A stretch of DNA of 64,000 nt from Thinopyrum elongatum (GCA_011799875.1 CM022301.1:84835667-84899666), one strand, 5' to 3'; counted from the stretch's first letter, positions 45,236 to 55,992 are shown. Program-made: numbers and translations. Notes: generated from the letters alone by a model not told the origin.

Positions 45236-45435
45236 CCCTAAGCTCCTCTTGACAATTCACAACCTGCCCGACTATTGGGTTGGGGGGGCAGTCCCCTCCT
45301 ATTCCTCGGCGGCAGAGGTCGTCCCGTGAGACGATGTGAACGGTGAGGGAGAGGGTGGCGGGGAAGCGTCGTCGGGCCAACTGCTTTTCTCCTCTTGCAG
45401 TTGGGTTTGGTCGATGAAGACTCCACCAGCTCGCT

Positions 45436-45774
45436 CTAGCACAGCACCCTCATAAACGGCACCCTGTAGATGACCGATCCTTCAATCTCAGGTGGATGCT
45501 CCATCTTGGATCGATACTCCCACCACCGCTGCCTCATGATCGGATTCGGTGAATTTGTTTGCTCCATGGCCCAGAGGAGCAGCTCTATGTACTCCCGCGC
45601 GACTCCCTTCGGGAGTATCGCCGCCTTTTCGCTCTGTTGTAGATATTTGGCCATGGATGTCGCCGTCGCCGCTAGTTCGTCCTTGTTGTCGAACCAAGAC
45701 TATATCTCCAACATCCTAGCTAGCTTCACAGGGTCGCTGTCTGCGATCCTCACATATCGGTTGTACTCCTCCAT
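45436..45774 (-). pseudogene. unnamed small protein family, minus-strand copy
   Basis: From ATG at 45774 the frame reads MEEYNRYVRIADSDP and LARMLEI, meets a TAG, then continues in the same frame with SWFDNKDELA, AREYIELLLWAMEQTNSP and RWWEYRSKMEHPPEIEGS, ending PFMRVLC at 45436. I do not recognise the family. The sibling at 46549-46998 shares SWFDN/TWFDN, EYLLWAMEQ and RWW.Y.SK.EHP in the same order, so this was a real protein of roughly 115-130 residues. One stop makes this copy probably inactive. Upstream is a repetitive region (45810-46015) and then a MITE. Confidence 0.55.
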
Positions 45775-45809
45775 CGACCTACTTCTCCACAGCACCTTCA
45801 CTCGCTGGC

Positions 45810-46015
45810 GGTGGTTTTTGAATGGAAGAGGAGAGGAGCAGCGCTGGTTTTGGATTAGAACGGGAGAGGAGCGGCGCTGGTTTTGGATTGGAACAGGAGA
45901 GGAGGGGCGGTGGTTTTGAAATGGAAGAGGAGAGGAGCGGCGCTGGATTTGGATTGGAACAGGAGAGGAGCGGCGGTGGTTTAAGAGGAGAGGAGCGGCG
46001 CTGGTCTTGGAAGTA
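45810..46015 (+). repeat. GGAGAGGAGCGGCGCTGG minisatellite
   Basis: Six or so imperfect units of about 30-36 bases, each with GGAGAGGAGCGGCGCTGGTT and GGAT.GGAACA. The unit GGTTTTGGATTGGAA is the complement-like counterpart of CCATTGCAAAACCACC in the array at 46318-46510. Confidence 0.65.
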
Positions 46016-46026
46016 TTTTTTGTTTT

Positions 46027-46209
46027 GTGTATTTTGGGTCAAAGTTTGACCACGTACTGTATTTGAAAAGCAAAATGTGAATGCATGTCACTAAAAATTG
46101 TATCGTTTGGTTCGTATCTGAATGTACTTTCAAATTATATTATTTTTGCAATGTATAACATATATTTTATTTGTGAAAATCATGGTCAATTATGACCCAG
46201 AATAAAAGG
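46027..46209. mobile_element. foldback MITE between the two paralogues
   Basis: The left arm TGTATTTTGGGTCAAAGTTT and the right arm (inverted TTTATTCTGGGTCATAATT) pair imperfectly. The interior ATGCATGTCACTAAAAATTG matches the MITE at 55993-56194. Confidence 0.5.
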
Positions 46210-46317
46210 GAGACTAGTTAATGTGGGGTCGCTTACTTAATTGAAGGGTAAATTGATTTTGATTTTGATCCAGTCACAGCGCGCCAGCCCTCTCGTCCAA
46301 TCCTAAATCGCTGCCGC

Positions 46318-46510
46318 ATGCTCCTCTCCCTCTTCTCCATTGCAAAACCACCTCCTCTCCTCTCCATCATCTACATTCCAAAACCATTGTCTCACCTCTC
46401 CCTCTTCTCCATTGCAAAACCACCCCCTCTCCTCTCCATCTTCTCCATTGCAAAACCACCGTCTCGCCTCTCCCTCTTCGCCATTGCAAGACCACCGTCT
46501 CCCCTCCCAT
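46318..46510 (+). repeat. CTCCATTGCAAAACCACC minisatellite
   Basis: Five units of about 36-40 bases, each CTCTCCCTCTTCTCCATTGC followed by AAAACCACC. The array lies just upstream of the plus-strand paralogue, mirroring the array upstream of the minus-strand copy. Confidence 0.65.
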
Positions 46511-46548
46511 CTTCCAAAGCTAGCACCGGACCTCTCAGAAGAACATCA

Positions 46549-46998
46549 ATGGAGAGGATGCAGCCGCGAATCGGGCAGATCACCAGCGGCAACCAGGCGA
46601 AGTTAGCCAGGTTGAAGGAGATCCTTACTTGGTTTGACAACGAGTGGGAGATTTCGAGGACGGTGAGGGCCATGTGGCAATGTATTTGAAAGAGCGAGAC
46701 GGCGGCGATGGGGGCGGTGATGTACTCCTCGGTGGCAGTCACGCCACGGTCCTTTGAGTTCATCGAGTATCTCCTCTGGGCGATGGAGCAGATAGATTCA
46801 CCCGAGGTGGTGGGCATACTGGTCGAAGGTCGAGCATCCAGAGGATAACGAATCGATCGAGTACGTTGTGCCGTTCGTGAGGGTGCAGAGCCAGCCGGAG
46901 CCACATGAGTATTTGTTCTCCCACCGCAAGAGGAGGCCGGATGGCGCGACGTTGCTTCCCCACCGTTCTCCATGGTTCCCTCGCCGCTCGCCTCATTT
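46549..46998 (+). pseudogene. unnamed small protein family, plus-strand copy
   Basis: ATG at 46549 gives MERMQPRIGQITSGNQAKLA and KEILTWFDNEWEI, then a TGA at 46687. The same frame goes on with SETAAMGAVMYSSVAV and FEFIEYLLWAMEQIDSPE. A frame change near 46820 leads to RWWAYWSKVEHPEDNES, YVVPFVRVQ and a basic tail. Alignment to the minus-strand copy places all blocks in the same order. One stop and one frameshift indicate a dead copy. It is divergent to the other copy, with about 0.8 kb of minisatellites and a MITE between them. Confidence 0.55.
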
Positions 46999-47889
46999 CA
47001 ATGGCGGCGGTAGGGTTTAAGGTAAGCTTCGCACTAACCTAATCTTCCATCTGCTCATGCTTACAATTAGTGTGACGGCTAACGAAAATCATGCTTACAA
47101 TCAGTCTCTGAGTACTACGCCAATCACCCTAAAATAGCTCTGGACCAAAAACAAAGTTGTGACACTGTGTACAAATAAAGAAAAATAGATTGGTGCTTCT
47201 TTCAGAGAGGAGTACTCCCTAGAAAAGTGCCAATATAAGCTACTAGTATTTGGTTAGAGGATTTGCTGCCGAGAAAGATCCGTCCACAGAGAGCGCCACA
47301 CATCCCACTAGTGGTGGTGGATGCCAATGCTTAGATGGAGCATGGTTGGTGTCGGTAATTTTTACTTGGCACACCTCGCACTATGCCGGTTCCATCCGTA
47401 CATTTGTGCAGTTCCACCAAAATGCAGTTGAATAACCCTGCTTGCACAGATAATGAAAAAGTGTGATTACATTATAGTGGCACTAGCTGATGAAACATAC
47501 ACTAATAAATAGAAGAAAATATTGCAATAGTATCATATTATGCCATGCTGCGAGGGCGAGATGGGCCCTGCGACGCCTCATACGGTAGGCCTCATACTAG
47601 AAATCGACCCAATTCTCCCCGATACACCTTCTGCCAGTGATGAACATCTGTGTACAGCAGTAGTACAAGGAGGGGCCTTGAGACATTCCAATCTCTATTT
47701 TTGTGTAGATCAACTAAAATTAAGCACCCCAGTTTGCAGAAACACTTAAACATTAACAATGGGACTAGTTGATGAAACATATACTAACAAAGAGAAGCAC
47801 TATCTTTATCTACATTGGAAATGAAATGATAGAGAGGACACTCGCTCTATTTTAACTGTATTATTACTTCATTTTATCAGTGGCACTAG
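46999..47889. other. no gene recognised; diverged GGCACTAG-containing repeats
   Basis: Phrases such as ACTAG.TGATGAAACATA and TTCATTTTA.CAG recur in this interval and again to 49120, suggesting old tandem duplication of an untranslated unit. No ORF is convincing. Confidence 0.4.
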
Positions 47890-48231
47890 GGTCGAGCAGG
47901 TGGCAAGCGAGGTGTACCGTGCGTCGCAAGGATGGAGGCCGGGGGTGCTTAGACTGGGATGTTGAAGCTGGCTCTTTCAGTCCCTATCTTCCCCCCTGAT
48001 GTTTCTGTGGTAGCATTTGGGTTGTAATCCAAACTTGGTCGAGCTGGTGCTGCGTCCCCCTACCTGCCTAGCTTAGGTGGCGAACTTGTCTCCTGCTAGT
48101 ACTCAGTCCGTTCTAGTAGTAGTTGCATAACTGCCCGTTTACACTGAGATGTTGTCGGATAATGGTTCTCTATGGTTGGGTTTCTTTAATGAAATCGGAG
48201 GAAACCCCCTATTTCGATATATAAAAAAATT
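47890..48231 (+). mobile_element. 5'-truncated LINE 3' end with poly(A)
   Basis: The segment ends TTAATGAAATCGGAGGAAAC, a phrase seen at LINE 3' ends in cereals, then a short A tail. It is flanked by an 11-bp duplication, AGTGGCACTAG, at 47879-47889 and 48232-48242. No coding sequence remains. Confidence 0.65.
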
Positions 48232-48242
48232 AGTGGCACTAG

Positions 48243-49545
48243 CGGTGCCAAAACATTGCCTCAAATTAATAGTGCCACTGGATTAAGGTGCAAAATAATA
48301 ACATTACTGCTTTATCATGGCAGTGCCAAACCAGTAGCACAAGAGTAGACTCAACATGCAGGATCTTTGGCAAACAGTCGGACCAAAAAGGAACGTACCT
48401 CGTGATGGGAACCATATCTGCAGTCAACGCCATCGTAGAAGGGATGGCACCAGTGACCAACATGGATGATTCAATTCATGGGACCTTTTTGTGCAGTTCA
48501 CCTAAAATGAAGCAATGTCCCATGAGCTAGCAGCTTCTTCTTCATTAGTTGCAATAAAATTGAGCAACATCAAGGTTGGTTGTGAAGCTCGTGGAATGTT
48601 CAACTATAATTTGGATATCATTTGTGCAGTTCAACTAAGATCAAGCGTGAAATGTATATCTCTGTTTGCACAAAAAGGTGGAAAGGAGGGTGACTAACAA
48701 GTGATGAAACATACATCAAATGAAAAGAAGCATGTTCATTATCTGAATGGCAATCCTACTAGGACAGTAGCAATTTCTAAAGCAGCAGCATTGCTACATA
48801 TTAGTGTGGGCATTAGGATTAACTATGACAACCGTTAAATATGACATTACATTAATGGTGCCATTGCTTCATTTTACCAGCAACATTACATTAACAGCTG
48901 CAAAAGAGTTGGTATTTGGGCACGGGAGAGTAGGCGGACCAGGACAGTTGCATTTCTAACAAAAAGAAGCAACTTATCTTAATGGGAAATTTAGCAGGAC
49001 ATGGAAAACAGTGCCATTGATTCATATTACTAGAGGCATTACATTGAAAACAACATTGGTTTAACGTGTCCTTACTTTTAACAGTGCGACAGCTACATTT
49101 TACCAGTGGCATTACATAAGAGGGGCTCAGGGCAACAAACATCAGAACAGGATATCTGGGTTGGTCCCATTTTTGTTCGGTATAGCCACCTTATACTGTG
49201 TGAGGCTAGCAAATCTAGTGCTGGACATACTCTGTTGACTTGTCCCCCAGTCCCCACTTTCTTTCCTTTTTCAACCAATAGATCGGTTTATATTGAGTTT
49301 GTACTGCTTTTCCCTTTATTTCCCTATTAGACCAAGAGACCAGTTGGATAGCCAGTCTCTGCTACTTTTCGCCCCCATTATTTCCTCTTTCGAACAAGTC
49401 CTAGATTCAGGTAACAAATCTTCCCCCACCCCCACCCCCTTTCTTCCCTGTTTGAACCAAGTAGTACTAGATTCGACTGCATGAACTAGTTTTACCTCTT
49501 AACAGTAAAATTTTAGGTGGCTTTTGAACAGCCGATCGATCCTAT
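48243..49545. other. no gene recognised
   Basis: This continues the repeated GGCATTACAT / TTTTACCAG text. A T/C-rich stretch occupies 49255-49450. ORFs are short and without domain support. Confidence 0.4.
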
Positions 49546-49914
49546 CTACGAGGGGGCCTGAGAAATAGTAAAAGATACAAATTCAGCGACGTCAGGAGCT
49601 AGGGAAGTAAAGCAAGGCCGGTTTCGAAGGAAGTTATACCTGAGGGTCACCGGGATGTCGCTAGGTGGGCGGCGGGAGGCCGGATCTGCCCGCACTATGG
49701 CAGCGAGGAAGAAGGGGTCGGAGGCCCTCCCTAGCTGGCACTGCGTGGGAGAGAACGGCAAGGCACACTGATCGGGATGCGCCGGCAGTGGGTAAGAGCC
49801 GTTGCTGAGGACGACCGCATGAACATTGCACCTTCTCACCTTCCCCGGCGGAGGGGATCTAGCTAGATCTGTGACCAGCGGTGAGCAGAGAGAGAGTGTG
49901 GCCACCGCTATCAT
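49546..49914 (-). CDS. possible small gene or gene fragment, 122 aa, unrecognised
   Basis: A TATA box (minus-strand CTATATAGG) lies at about 49982-49990, some 70 bases upstream of the ATG at 49914. The ORF begins MIAVATLSLCSPLVTDLA, weakly hydrophobic, and continues to 49546 with Pro, Arg and Ser. Good donor-like sites inside (AAGGTGAGA near 49845, CAGGTATAAC near 49640) suggest the true transcript may be spliced, making the reading frame shown only approximate. No homology is recognised. It could also be a promoter plus first exon captured by the CACTA element. Confidence 0.3.
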   Translation of the reverse strand: MIAVATLSLCSPLVTDLARSPPPGKVRRCNVHAVVLSNGSYPLPAHPDQCALPFSPTQCQLGRASDPFFLAAIVRADPASRRPPSDIPVTLRYNFLRNRPCFTSLAPDVAEFVSFTISQAPS

Positions 49915-49990
49915 GTTTAGATCTGGAGAGGATGAGACAGTGTGAAGAGAGCAACACTAGCAAGCAAGCGCGGAGGCTCCTGCCTATATA

Positions 49991-50810
49991 GTGGAGTAGT
50001 TTTCTTTTATCTACCGGAGCCGGCTTGACCTCATCAATGACTGTTGAGAAGTCTTCGTGCACGTGCCCCGGAGGCGCGGTTATCGTCATTTTGATCTGAA
50101 GCACCGGATTAACATATAACACGAAAAAATGCCACATGACAAGAAACCATAACCTCACTGCCCCAAAGAGACAACATGAATCCCGACGGACAAACTAGAC
50201 GAGGATCAAAGCTCAAATTAAAGATAAACTCGTAGAAAAGGGGTCCATCGATAGATGTCCTAATTAACATAGCCGGCTTGACCTAGATGGCAGCCGAGTA
50301 GTCTTCGTGCATGTGCCCCCAATGACCAGCGCCATGGAGGAACTCAGTTGTCGCTGTTTAACCCTCGTAGTGATCCAAAGCACATGACACCTAATATTGT
50401 GAGATGACAAGAAACCTTTTTTTAGATTTCTCATCAGAACTACAGCCATGTACAACACAGCCTACACGATATGCAGACGATAGACAATCCAGCCGTCTGC
50501 TGGAGTATGGTCACATGCATGGACGAACTGATCTTCCTTGTGATGCAGGGATCGTCTAGGCACCGACGTCTATGCAACACTGCTCCAGTACTATCGCTCA
50601 TCTCTCTCTTCTATTAGCTCAGCTGACTTGCGGGGCTGGGGAGTGTGCCTATGGTTGGTTCTCAATTGCGGTCCCACATGTGTGTGCAAACGCAATATGA
50701 CACGCGTTCCATTTGGAGAGCGGCGTGCCAGACCGACCGACCGTCTGGGGTAAGACGCGAACGCGACGGGCGTGCTGTATACATGTGTACCACCGTTTTC
50801 TTGAGGCTTT
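49991..50810. other. no gene recognised
   Basis: CTTCGTGCACGTGCCCC near 50054 and CTTCGTGCATGTGCCCC near 50303 are part of a diverged duplication of about 245 bases. The ORFs overlap on both strands and are unsupported. Confidence 0.35.
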
Positions 50811-51010
50811 GCTCCATGGCGCAATCCATGGATACAAAATTATATTTAAAAGTCAAGGGCGGAGCTTTTCCCGCGCGGTAGGTGGGGCAGTTCCGCCTAG
50901 TCGTTTCGACAGAGAGGCGAGAAGATGAGGAAGTAGGCTGCTGCAAACGTAGGGCTATGTGATTTGACGGCGAGTTACTGCTAGACAGGTGGGGCCCTGT
51001 GATTTGACTT
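50811..51010 (+). repeat. diverged duplicate of 53474-53637
   Basis: Both start GCTCCATGGCGCAATCCAT and both contain GTGATTTGACGGC, TTACTGCT and TGTGATTTGACT in the same order. The two copies bracket the exonuclease pseudogene. Confidence 0.6.
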
Positions 51011-51378
51011 GCCATTATCATTTTAACTACGGCGCTATGACCGGTGTGAGTCTCCCGATTCCTGACCACCTCAATGGTATACAGGTGCCAAGTACTGTAC
51101 TCCTCACTTCTTTTGGCAAATGCAATAAATACTACGAAGAAAGAGATAGAGAGAAGTAAAAAAAATACTCTTATAGCCAACCTTACAACTAACCTTGTTG
51201 TATGAGTGACTAAGTGATGACTATGTATGACATGCCAACATCAGATAGCCTAACGCACCTGGACGGAGGAAGTAGTTTCATGCATGCGAAGTAGGCAAAA
51301 AAATGCTCATTTATAGCCGTTTGAAATCTCCAAGGGCGCGACCGCGCGAGCGAGGCGACGGTCGTGGTAGGCGCGACC

Positions 51379-51551
51379 ATGATACAGGCTGCTGACAGCC
51401 CTTGGATCTGAGATCGAACGGTCGCATGCTAAGTTGCTGAAAATTTGCAGAATAACCCTCCAGGATAGGATATTCACCCATAGGTCTAGAATCACGCCAT
51501 GCAACCGTTCGATCTCAGATCCAAGGGCTCTCGGAAGCCCGTATCATGGGA
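51379..51551. mobile_element. foldback MITE (about 173 bp)
   Basis: Inverted arms of about 50 bases at 51379-51429 and 51498-51550 share GCCCTTGGATCTGAGATCGA. Their outer ends read CATGATAC. Target duplications could not be fixed. Confidence 0.65.
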
Positions 51552-51876
51552 GCATGTAAAGCTTCGTATCACCTGTAATTTTCCCGACGCTTGACGTGCG
51601 AACATGCAGATGCATGAAGCCATTTAATTGGGAGTCTAGTAGACATGACATCTAATTGGGCCCCCATAGTACTGTGCATGAATCCATTTATCCACCGGGC
51701 AAGCCACTACCCTGCCGTTCGCACGCCCCACTCAGCATTTTTACAATCGGAAAACCACTACCAGTTCGCTCCTACTCGTCCCTAGCTGTCCTTTAACATT
51801 ATGGCAGTTCGCTTGTAGTCGTCCCGTCCTTTCACATTATAGCAATTCCACTAATCCTAACCCTCCTCCCAAATCC

Positions 51877-52594
51877 ATGGCGTCCCAAATCTCCATGATC
51901 AGCGGTGAGTACAAGGTTAGAACCATCACCGGCGATGAGTTCGACGTCATCTACATCCGTTCTTCCGCGACGGTGAAAGGATGCCTTGCTCGCTTCAAAC
52001 GCATGTTCGAAAAGTCAAAGGGTGATGAGTGGGTCGCTGGGCTAGATGTTGAGTACACCACAGTACTGGGAAAAGAGAAGAATCTAAAGGAGGAAGAGAA
52101 GAAGAAGCCCACCGTGATCCAGGTTTGCATGCATAACTTGTGCTTGGTCTACCACATATGCCATGCCGACGTTGAGTGTGAGGATTTTAAGAACTTCCTC
52201 GGGGGCGGCAAAGTCAAATTCATTTCTGTAGACTTTATGAACGACAAGGAAGTCCTGGGTCGGATAGGCCTCATTGTAGGCTAGCCCTTCGACCTCCAGA
52301 GGAATGTGCTGGTGTCCTCCCGTCAGCCTTCAATGTTGACCCGGGCAGCAGCCATGGTTGATCCTTCGTACGGTAAACTGATGAATCCTCTGCCCAAGTT
52401 TCATCTTGCATGGCAGTGGAATGTACTAGATAGACCACATCCATTACGCTGCAATGGATGCCTACCTTTGTTTCAATATCTACAAGGGTTGGATGAAGAG
52501 CGAGAGCCAAGTGTGCGGTTCAAGCAAAGAAGTATCGACCAAGAGGAAGAGGGACAAGGACGAAGTCGAGCACGTAGACGAGGAGTCCGAGTAA
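51877..52594 (+). pseudogene. Werner-type 3'-5' exonuclease domain protein, inactivated
   Basis: ATG at 51877 opens 135 codons: EYKVRTITGDEFDVIYIRSS, then EWVAGLDVEYTTVLG with the catalytic Asp57-x-Glu59 of DEDD exonucleases, PTVIQVCMHNLCLVYHICHA, and FISVDFMNDKEVLGRIGL containing the second motif. A TAG at 52282-52284 interrupts; the same frame continues PFDLQRNVLVSSRQPSMLT and AAAMVDPSYGKL. A frameshift near 52434 precedes HYAAMDAYLCFNIYKGW (third motif with Tyr and Asp of the DEDDy type) and a Lys/Glu-rich tail ending at 52594. Length matches small plant WRN-like exonucleases of about 240 residues. The family processes nucleic-acid 3' ends. One stop plus one shift indicate loss of function, apparently recent because the rest is well kept. 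Confidence 0.82.
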
Positions 52595-52882
52595 GGTGGC
52601 AGTGTCGTTGCTCATGGTGGTTGTAATGCAGTGTCTACCGGATTAGTTGCTTAGTTTAATTTCAGGGTGCTTAGTTTTATTTGAGGGGTGTGTTGTGCTG
52701 AGCCCCCAGCAGAACTATGTTATGTTCCTTCTCGTTACTTTAACTCTTCAGTACGTACATACTAGTATTTCTTATAGTTCATCTTGTAGTTGGTAGTACT
52801 ACCACTCGTTTCTTCACATTATATACGTACAATATCTATGGCCAACATTATATAGCCAGCAGTTTAGTTGTCAAAGAATTAA

Positions 52883-53321
52883 GGATTTTTATCATTTATG
52901 CCACCGGTTGTGTCCCACTATTCAGTTTTGCCACTAGGAATTTCAACCGCTCAAAAATGCCATCGCTTCGTTAGACACATGCTCAAAAATGCCACTGGGC
53001 ACCATTATTGTGACTCAAAATTATTCACTTGGTTACTCCTGACAAGCGGGGCCACACTTATCATTGTGAGATAGAGAGAATCGACATGTGGGTCTAGGCT
53101 TATTTTTGTCATATAACATGGTCAACGGGTTTGACGTGAAAATAACAATGTCTAATGGCATTTTTGAACAAACATCTAATGGAACAATGGCATTTTTTAG
53201 ATATCTAATGGCATTTTTGAGCAAGCATCTCACGGATTGATGGCATTTTTGAGTAGTTGTAACTTCTAATGGCAAAACTAAGTAGTGAGACACAACTAGT
53301 GGCATAAATAATAAAAACCCA
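52883..53321. mobile_element. Mutator-type MITE, copy 2 (439 bp)
   Basis: The same family as 7468-8026, with arms starting GGATTTTTATCATTTATGCC. The perfect 9-bp target duplication AAGAATTAA lies at 52874-52882 and 53322-53330. It lacks about 120 internal bases present in copy 1. Confidence 0.9.
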
Positions 53322-53473
53322 AGAATTAAATAGGTATGCTAATTTCTTTAATAGAATTTAGCACCCCATCTAAGCACGTACTAGCTTTTTTAATAGTACT
53401 ATATGCATAATTTGGCGACGAACGCTCTCTATATGTACCACCTTTTTTCTTTAATTTCATCTTGTTAGTTTTG

Positions 53474-53637
53474 CTCCATGGCGCAATCCATCGATACTAC
53501 TACTGTACAAAAGTATACATTCAAAAGGCTAGAGGGCGGGGCAGTCTCGCTTGGTCGGTTTCACGAGAGGCGAGGGCCTTTGTGATTTGACGGCTCATTA
53601 CTGCTGGAAGGCGGGGCCTTGTGATTTGACTGCTCGT
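53474..53637 (+). repeat. diverged duplicate of 50811-51010
   Basis: It starts GCTCCATGGCGCAATCCAT and follows the other copy with several small deletions. Similarity may continue into GACCACCT at about 53650. Confidence 0.6.
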
Positions 53638-53969
53638 ATAAATGATGCCGACCACCTGAGGAGGAGCAAAGAACCGTGCGGTATACTCAAGTTTTCCACT
53701 GGAGTACTAGTTCGACGGAGGAGCACGAAACACGGCAGCCCAGTGCGATATGGCGATAAAAAATGATCTAATTTGCTAGTCATCGATCCCACGGCACCGC
53801 TCATCGTTAGCATTGTTCTATTCATGCCTCGCAGAGAACATGACACATGCGGTGAAACACCCGAAGCAAAAGAAGAAACACAGGAGCAAAAGAAGAAGGA
53901 AGATTATCCCCCCCCCCCCCCCAAAAAAAGAAGGAAGACGCACACACAAGTCTGGGGCGCTGCTCTCTA

Positions 53970-54691
53970 CTACATCAAGGGTTGCTGGCCCCGGAGTCGT
54001 AACTGCTTCTTCATCGCCTCCACGACCTCCATCTGCTCGCGCATCTCCTCCGCCATCTTCTTCATTCTGTCCATGACGCAGGATTTCTCGACGCGAGCCT
54101 TCATCATCTCTTCCACGGCCGCATTACGTACCTTGACAGTAGCCGAGTGCTCGATGCGGAGCTTCGCCAACTCCTCCTTCTGTTCCATGGCTAGGGCGTG
54201 CAGCATCTTCACCGAGGAACTACTCTTCTCATGCAGCTTCTTCCAGCCGGTGTTCTCCTCCTTCAGCAGGTCGAGCTCGTGGCGGAGCTTCGCATTGTCC
54301 TCCTGAAGTTGTAGGATTTCGCCGGTCGCCTTGTTATCCGAGGCAATGCTCTTCTTCAGTAGCATCACCAATCCGGCGGTCAACTCCCCCTGCTCATTGA
54401 GCTCAGCGGGCATGTCGTCGAGGCTCTCCTTCAGCAGCTCCAACAAGCCGTCGATGAACTCCTTCTACTTATTGAGCTGATCGGGCATGTCGTCGAGGGA
54501 TAACAACTCCAGCGCCGCCAGCTCGGCATGTTCGCCTCCGCGGCTAGGGCGCTCCTGGGAGCCCTCGCCTGCCCGTGATAGATCTTCGAGGTCTCTGCGA
54601 GGCGGCGAGCCCTCTCCTTTTTTTCCGCGGCCTTGGTCGCCGCTGCCTTGTTACGAGTAGTACTCGGCCTAGAGCTCTGCACACCGGCCAT
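53970..54691 (-). pseudogene. coiled-coil protein, frameshifted
   Basis: ATG at 54691 gives MAGVQSSRPSTTRNKAAATK and AAEKKERARRLAE. A frame change follows near 54560. The next frame reads HAELAALELLSLDDMPDQLN, hits a TAG, and continues EFIDGLLELLKESLDDMPAE, with the phrase SLDDMP occurring twice. It stays open to 53970 through a strong heptad region (LQEDNAKLRHELDLLKEENT; EKSSSSVKMLHALAMEQKEE). Total length would be about 235 residues. The basic N-terminus and long coiled coil suggest a scaffold or DNA/RNA-associated protein, but I recognise no named family. Upstream, TTTTTATAACC on the plus strand gives a TATA-like GGTTATAAAAA on the minus strand near 54763-54773. Confidence 0.55.
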
Positions 54692-54773
54692 GGCAAGGAC
54701 GGACGAACAAGAAAGACTTATGAGGAGGAAGGTAGAGTAATTTTTGGCTAGGTAGTTCCCCTTTTTATAACCT

Positions 54774-55400
54774 AGTACTAGCACTAGTACTAAAACCTGC
54801 ATAGTGGGAACATGTTCAGGTTTGATACATACTAGGTGTGAGCAGGTTTGCACTTAATTATAGCTTGGTAGTACTACTTTGGAATGTGATGGGAACAAGC
54901 TAAAGATTAATTTATTGTTTTGGTTTCGAGGCCCGAAACGGCTCCCGATGAGTTTAGTGGAACATAAATTTCAAGTACTACTGCTCAAATGCGGTCGCAC
55001 AAGTCAGTGATGTAACTGGTCGTACATGTCAGACCAAGCCGATGCGTGTCCCTTCAGTGAGACGCGGGTCTGACCGACCGTCTGTTGGTGCGACCGACCA
55101 TACGTATTACGCGATGGAGACTTCTGGTTGTGGCTTCGGGTGATTGTCACGACCAAGCATTCAAAAACTAGTGATAAATCAATTACCATCTTTTTTCCAA
55201 ACGACCAAGTATTTTCACAGGAATACAATACATATAGATGGAGTGATTGTCATGATTGCAAACCGACATGGAGTTGCAAGTTCACTGCAGCAGCAACTGA
55301 GTAGGTCACTGCATCGCTGGCGGGGAAGGAGGACAGCTCACGTCGCCTATGATGCATGCCCAGCGGCACCGCCAGAGCTGGTCCCGGGATTTGGCTTCTC
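54774..55400. other. no gene recognised
   Basis: This includes the upstream region of the coiled-coil gene. A GACCGACCGTCTG phrase at about 55070 also occurs at about 50735, another sign of duplication within CACTA-2. Confidence 0.35.
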
Positions 55401-55832
55401 CTACCGCCCATTTGAATAGTTGCACTGGCTGCTCATGCCATTCCGCAGGATGCGCGTTCTTTCCTCCGCAGTCGACTCCGTGAATATGATCTCTGCCATT
55501 AGCCCCAGCTCAAAATCAATGCGACGCTGCCAGATGCTGACATCCCTCAGCATCTCTCCCCTAAGATCGACTTGTGCCTCCACTTTGTGCTTCGCTAGGC
55601 ACAGCTCCTTCGAACTTGTCTCCAATCGATGCGACGCTTCCTCGATCCGATTTGCCCTTGCTGCCCACCACCTGAAACGCAACCCTGGCATGTCCTCCGG
55701 CGCCACCGATCTGTGATTCCAGAGCAATGGATCCCCTCTGAAACACATGTGGGTTTCGCTCAAAGGCGGCAGTGCTGCGGGCCGCAGCGAGAGGGTAGCC
55801 CACGGGATCCTGGGATCTAAGGGATTATCCAT
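55401..55832 (-). CDS. uncharacterised 143-aa protein, intact ORF
   Basis: The ORF from ATG 55832 to 55401 is uninterrupted: MDNPLDPRIPWATLSLRPAA, then HMCFRGDPLLW and APEDMPGLRFRWWAARANRI, then a helical heptad stretch (EEASHRLETSSKELCLAKH; RIDFELGLMAEIIFTESTAE). The minus strand has TATTTAAATA at about 55926-55935, some 95 bases upstream of the ATG, a plausible promoter. The soluble, Arg/Glu-rich sequence has no signal peptide or membrane segment. I know no named family. It is the only one of the host-like frames inside CACTA-2 without a disabling mutation. Codon bias and the convergence of ORF, TATA and start support a gene, but expression is unproven. Confidence 0.5.
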   Translation of the reverse strand: MDNPLDPRIPWATLSLRPAALPPLSETHMCFRGDPLLWNHRSVAPEDMPGLRFRWWAARANRIEEASHRLETSSKELCLAKHKVEAQVDLRGEMLRDVSIWQRRIDFELGLMAEIIFTESTAEERTRILRNGMSSQCNYSNGR

Positions 55833-55992
55833 GGCGGGATCCAGTGGGCGAGGCGGGGAGGCGAGCGTAGGCGCTGGGAGAGCCCTACGAGGCTAAGATA
55901 AAGATAGTACTACTCCACTCCATCCATATTTAAATACAAAGGCCATCAACAGTAACCTAGGCAAAAATTCATCAACCTGCCTGCGTCCTGGT

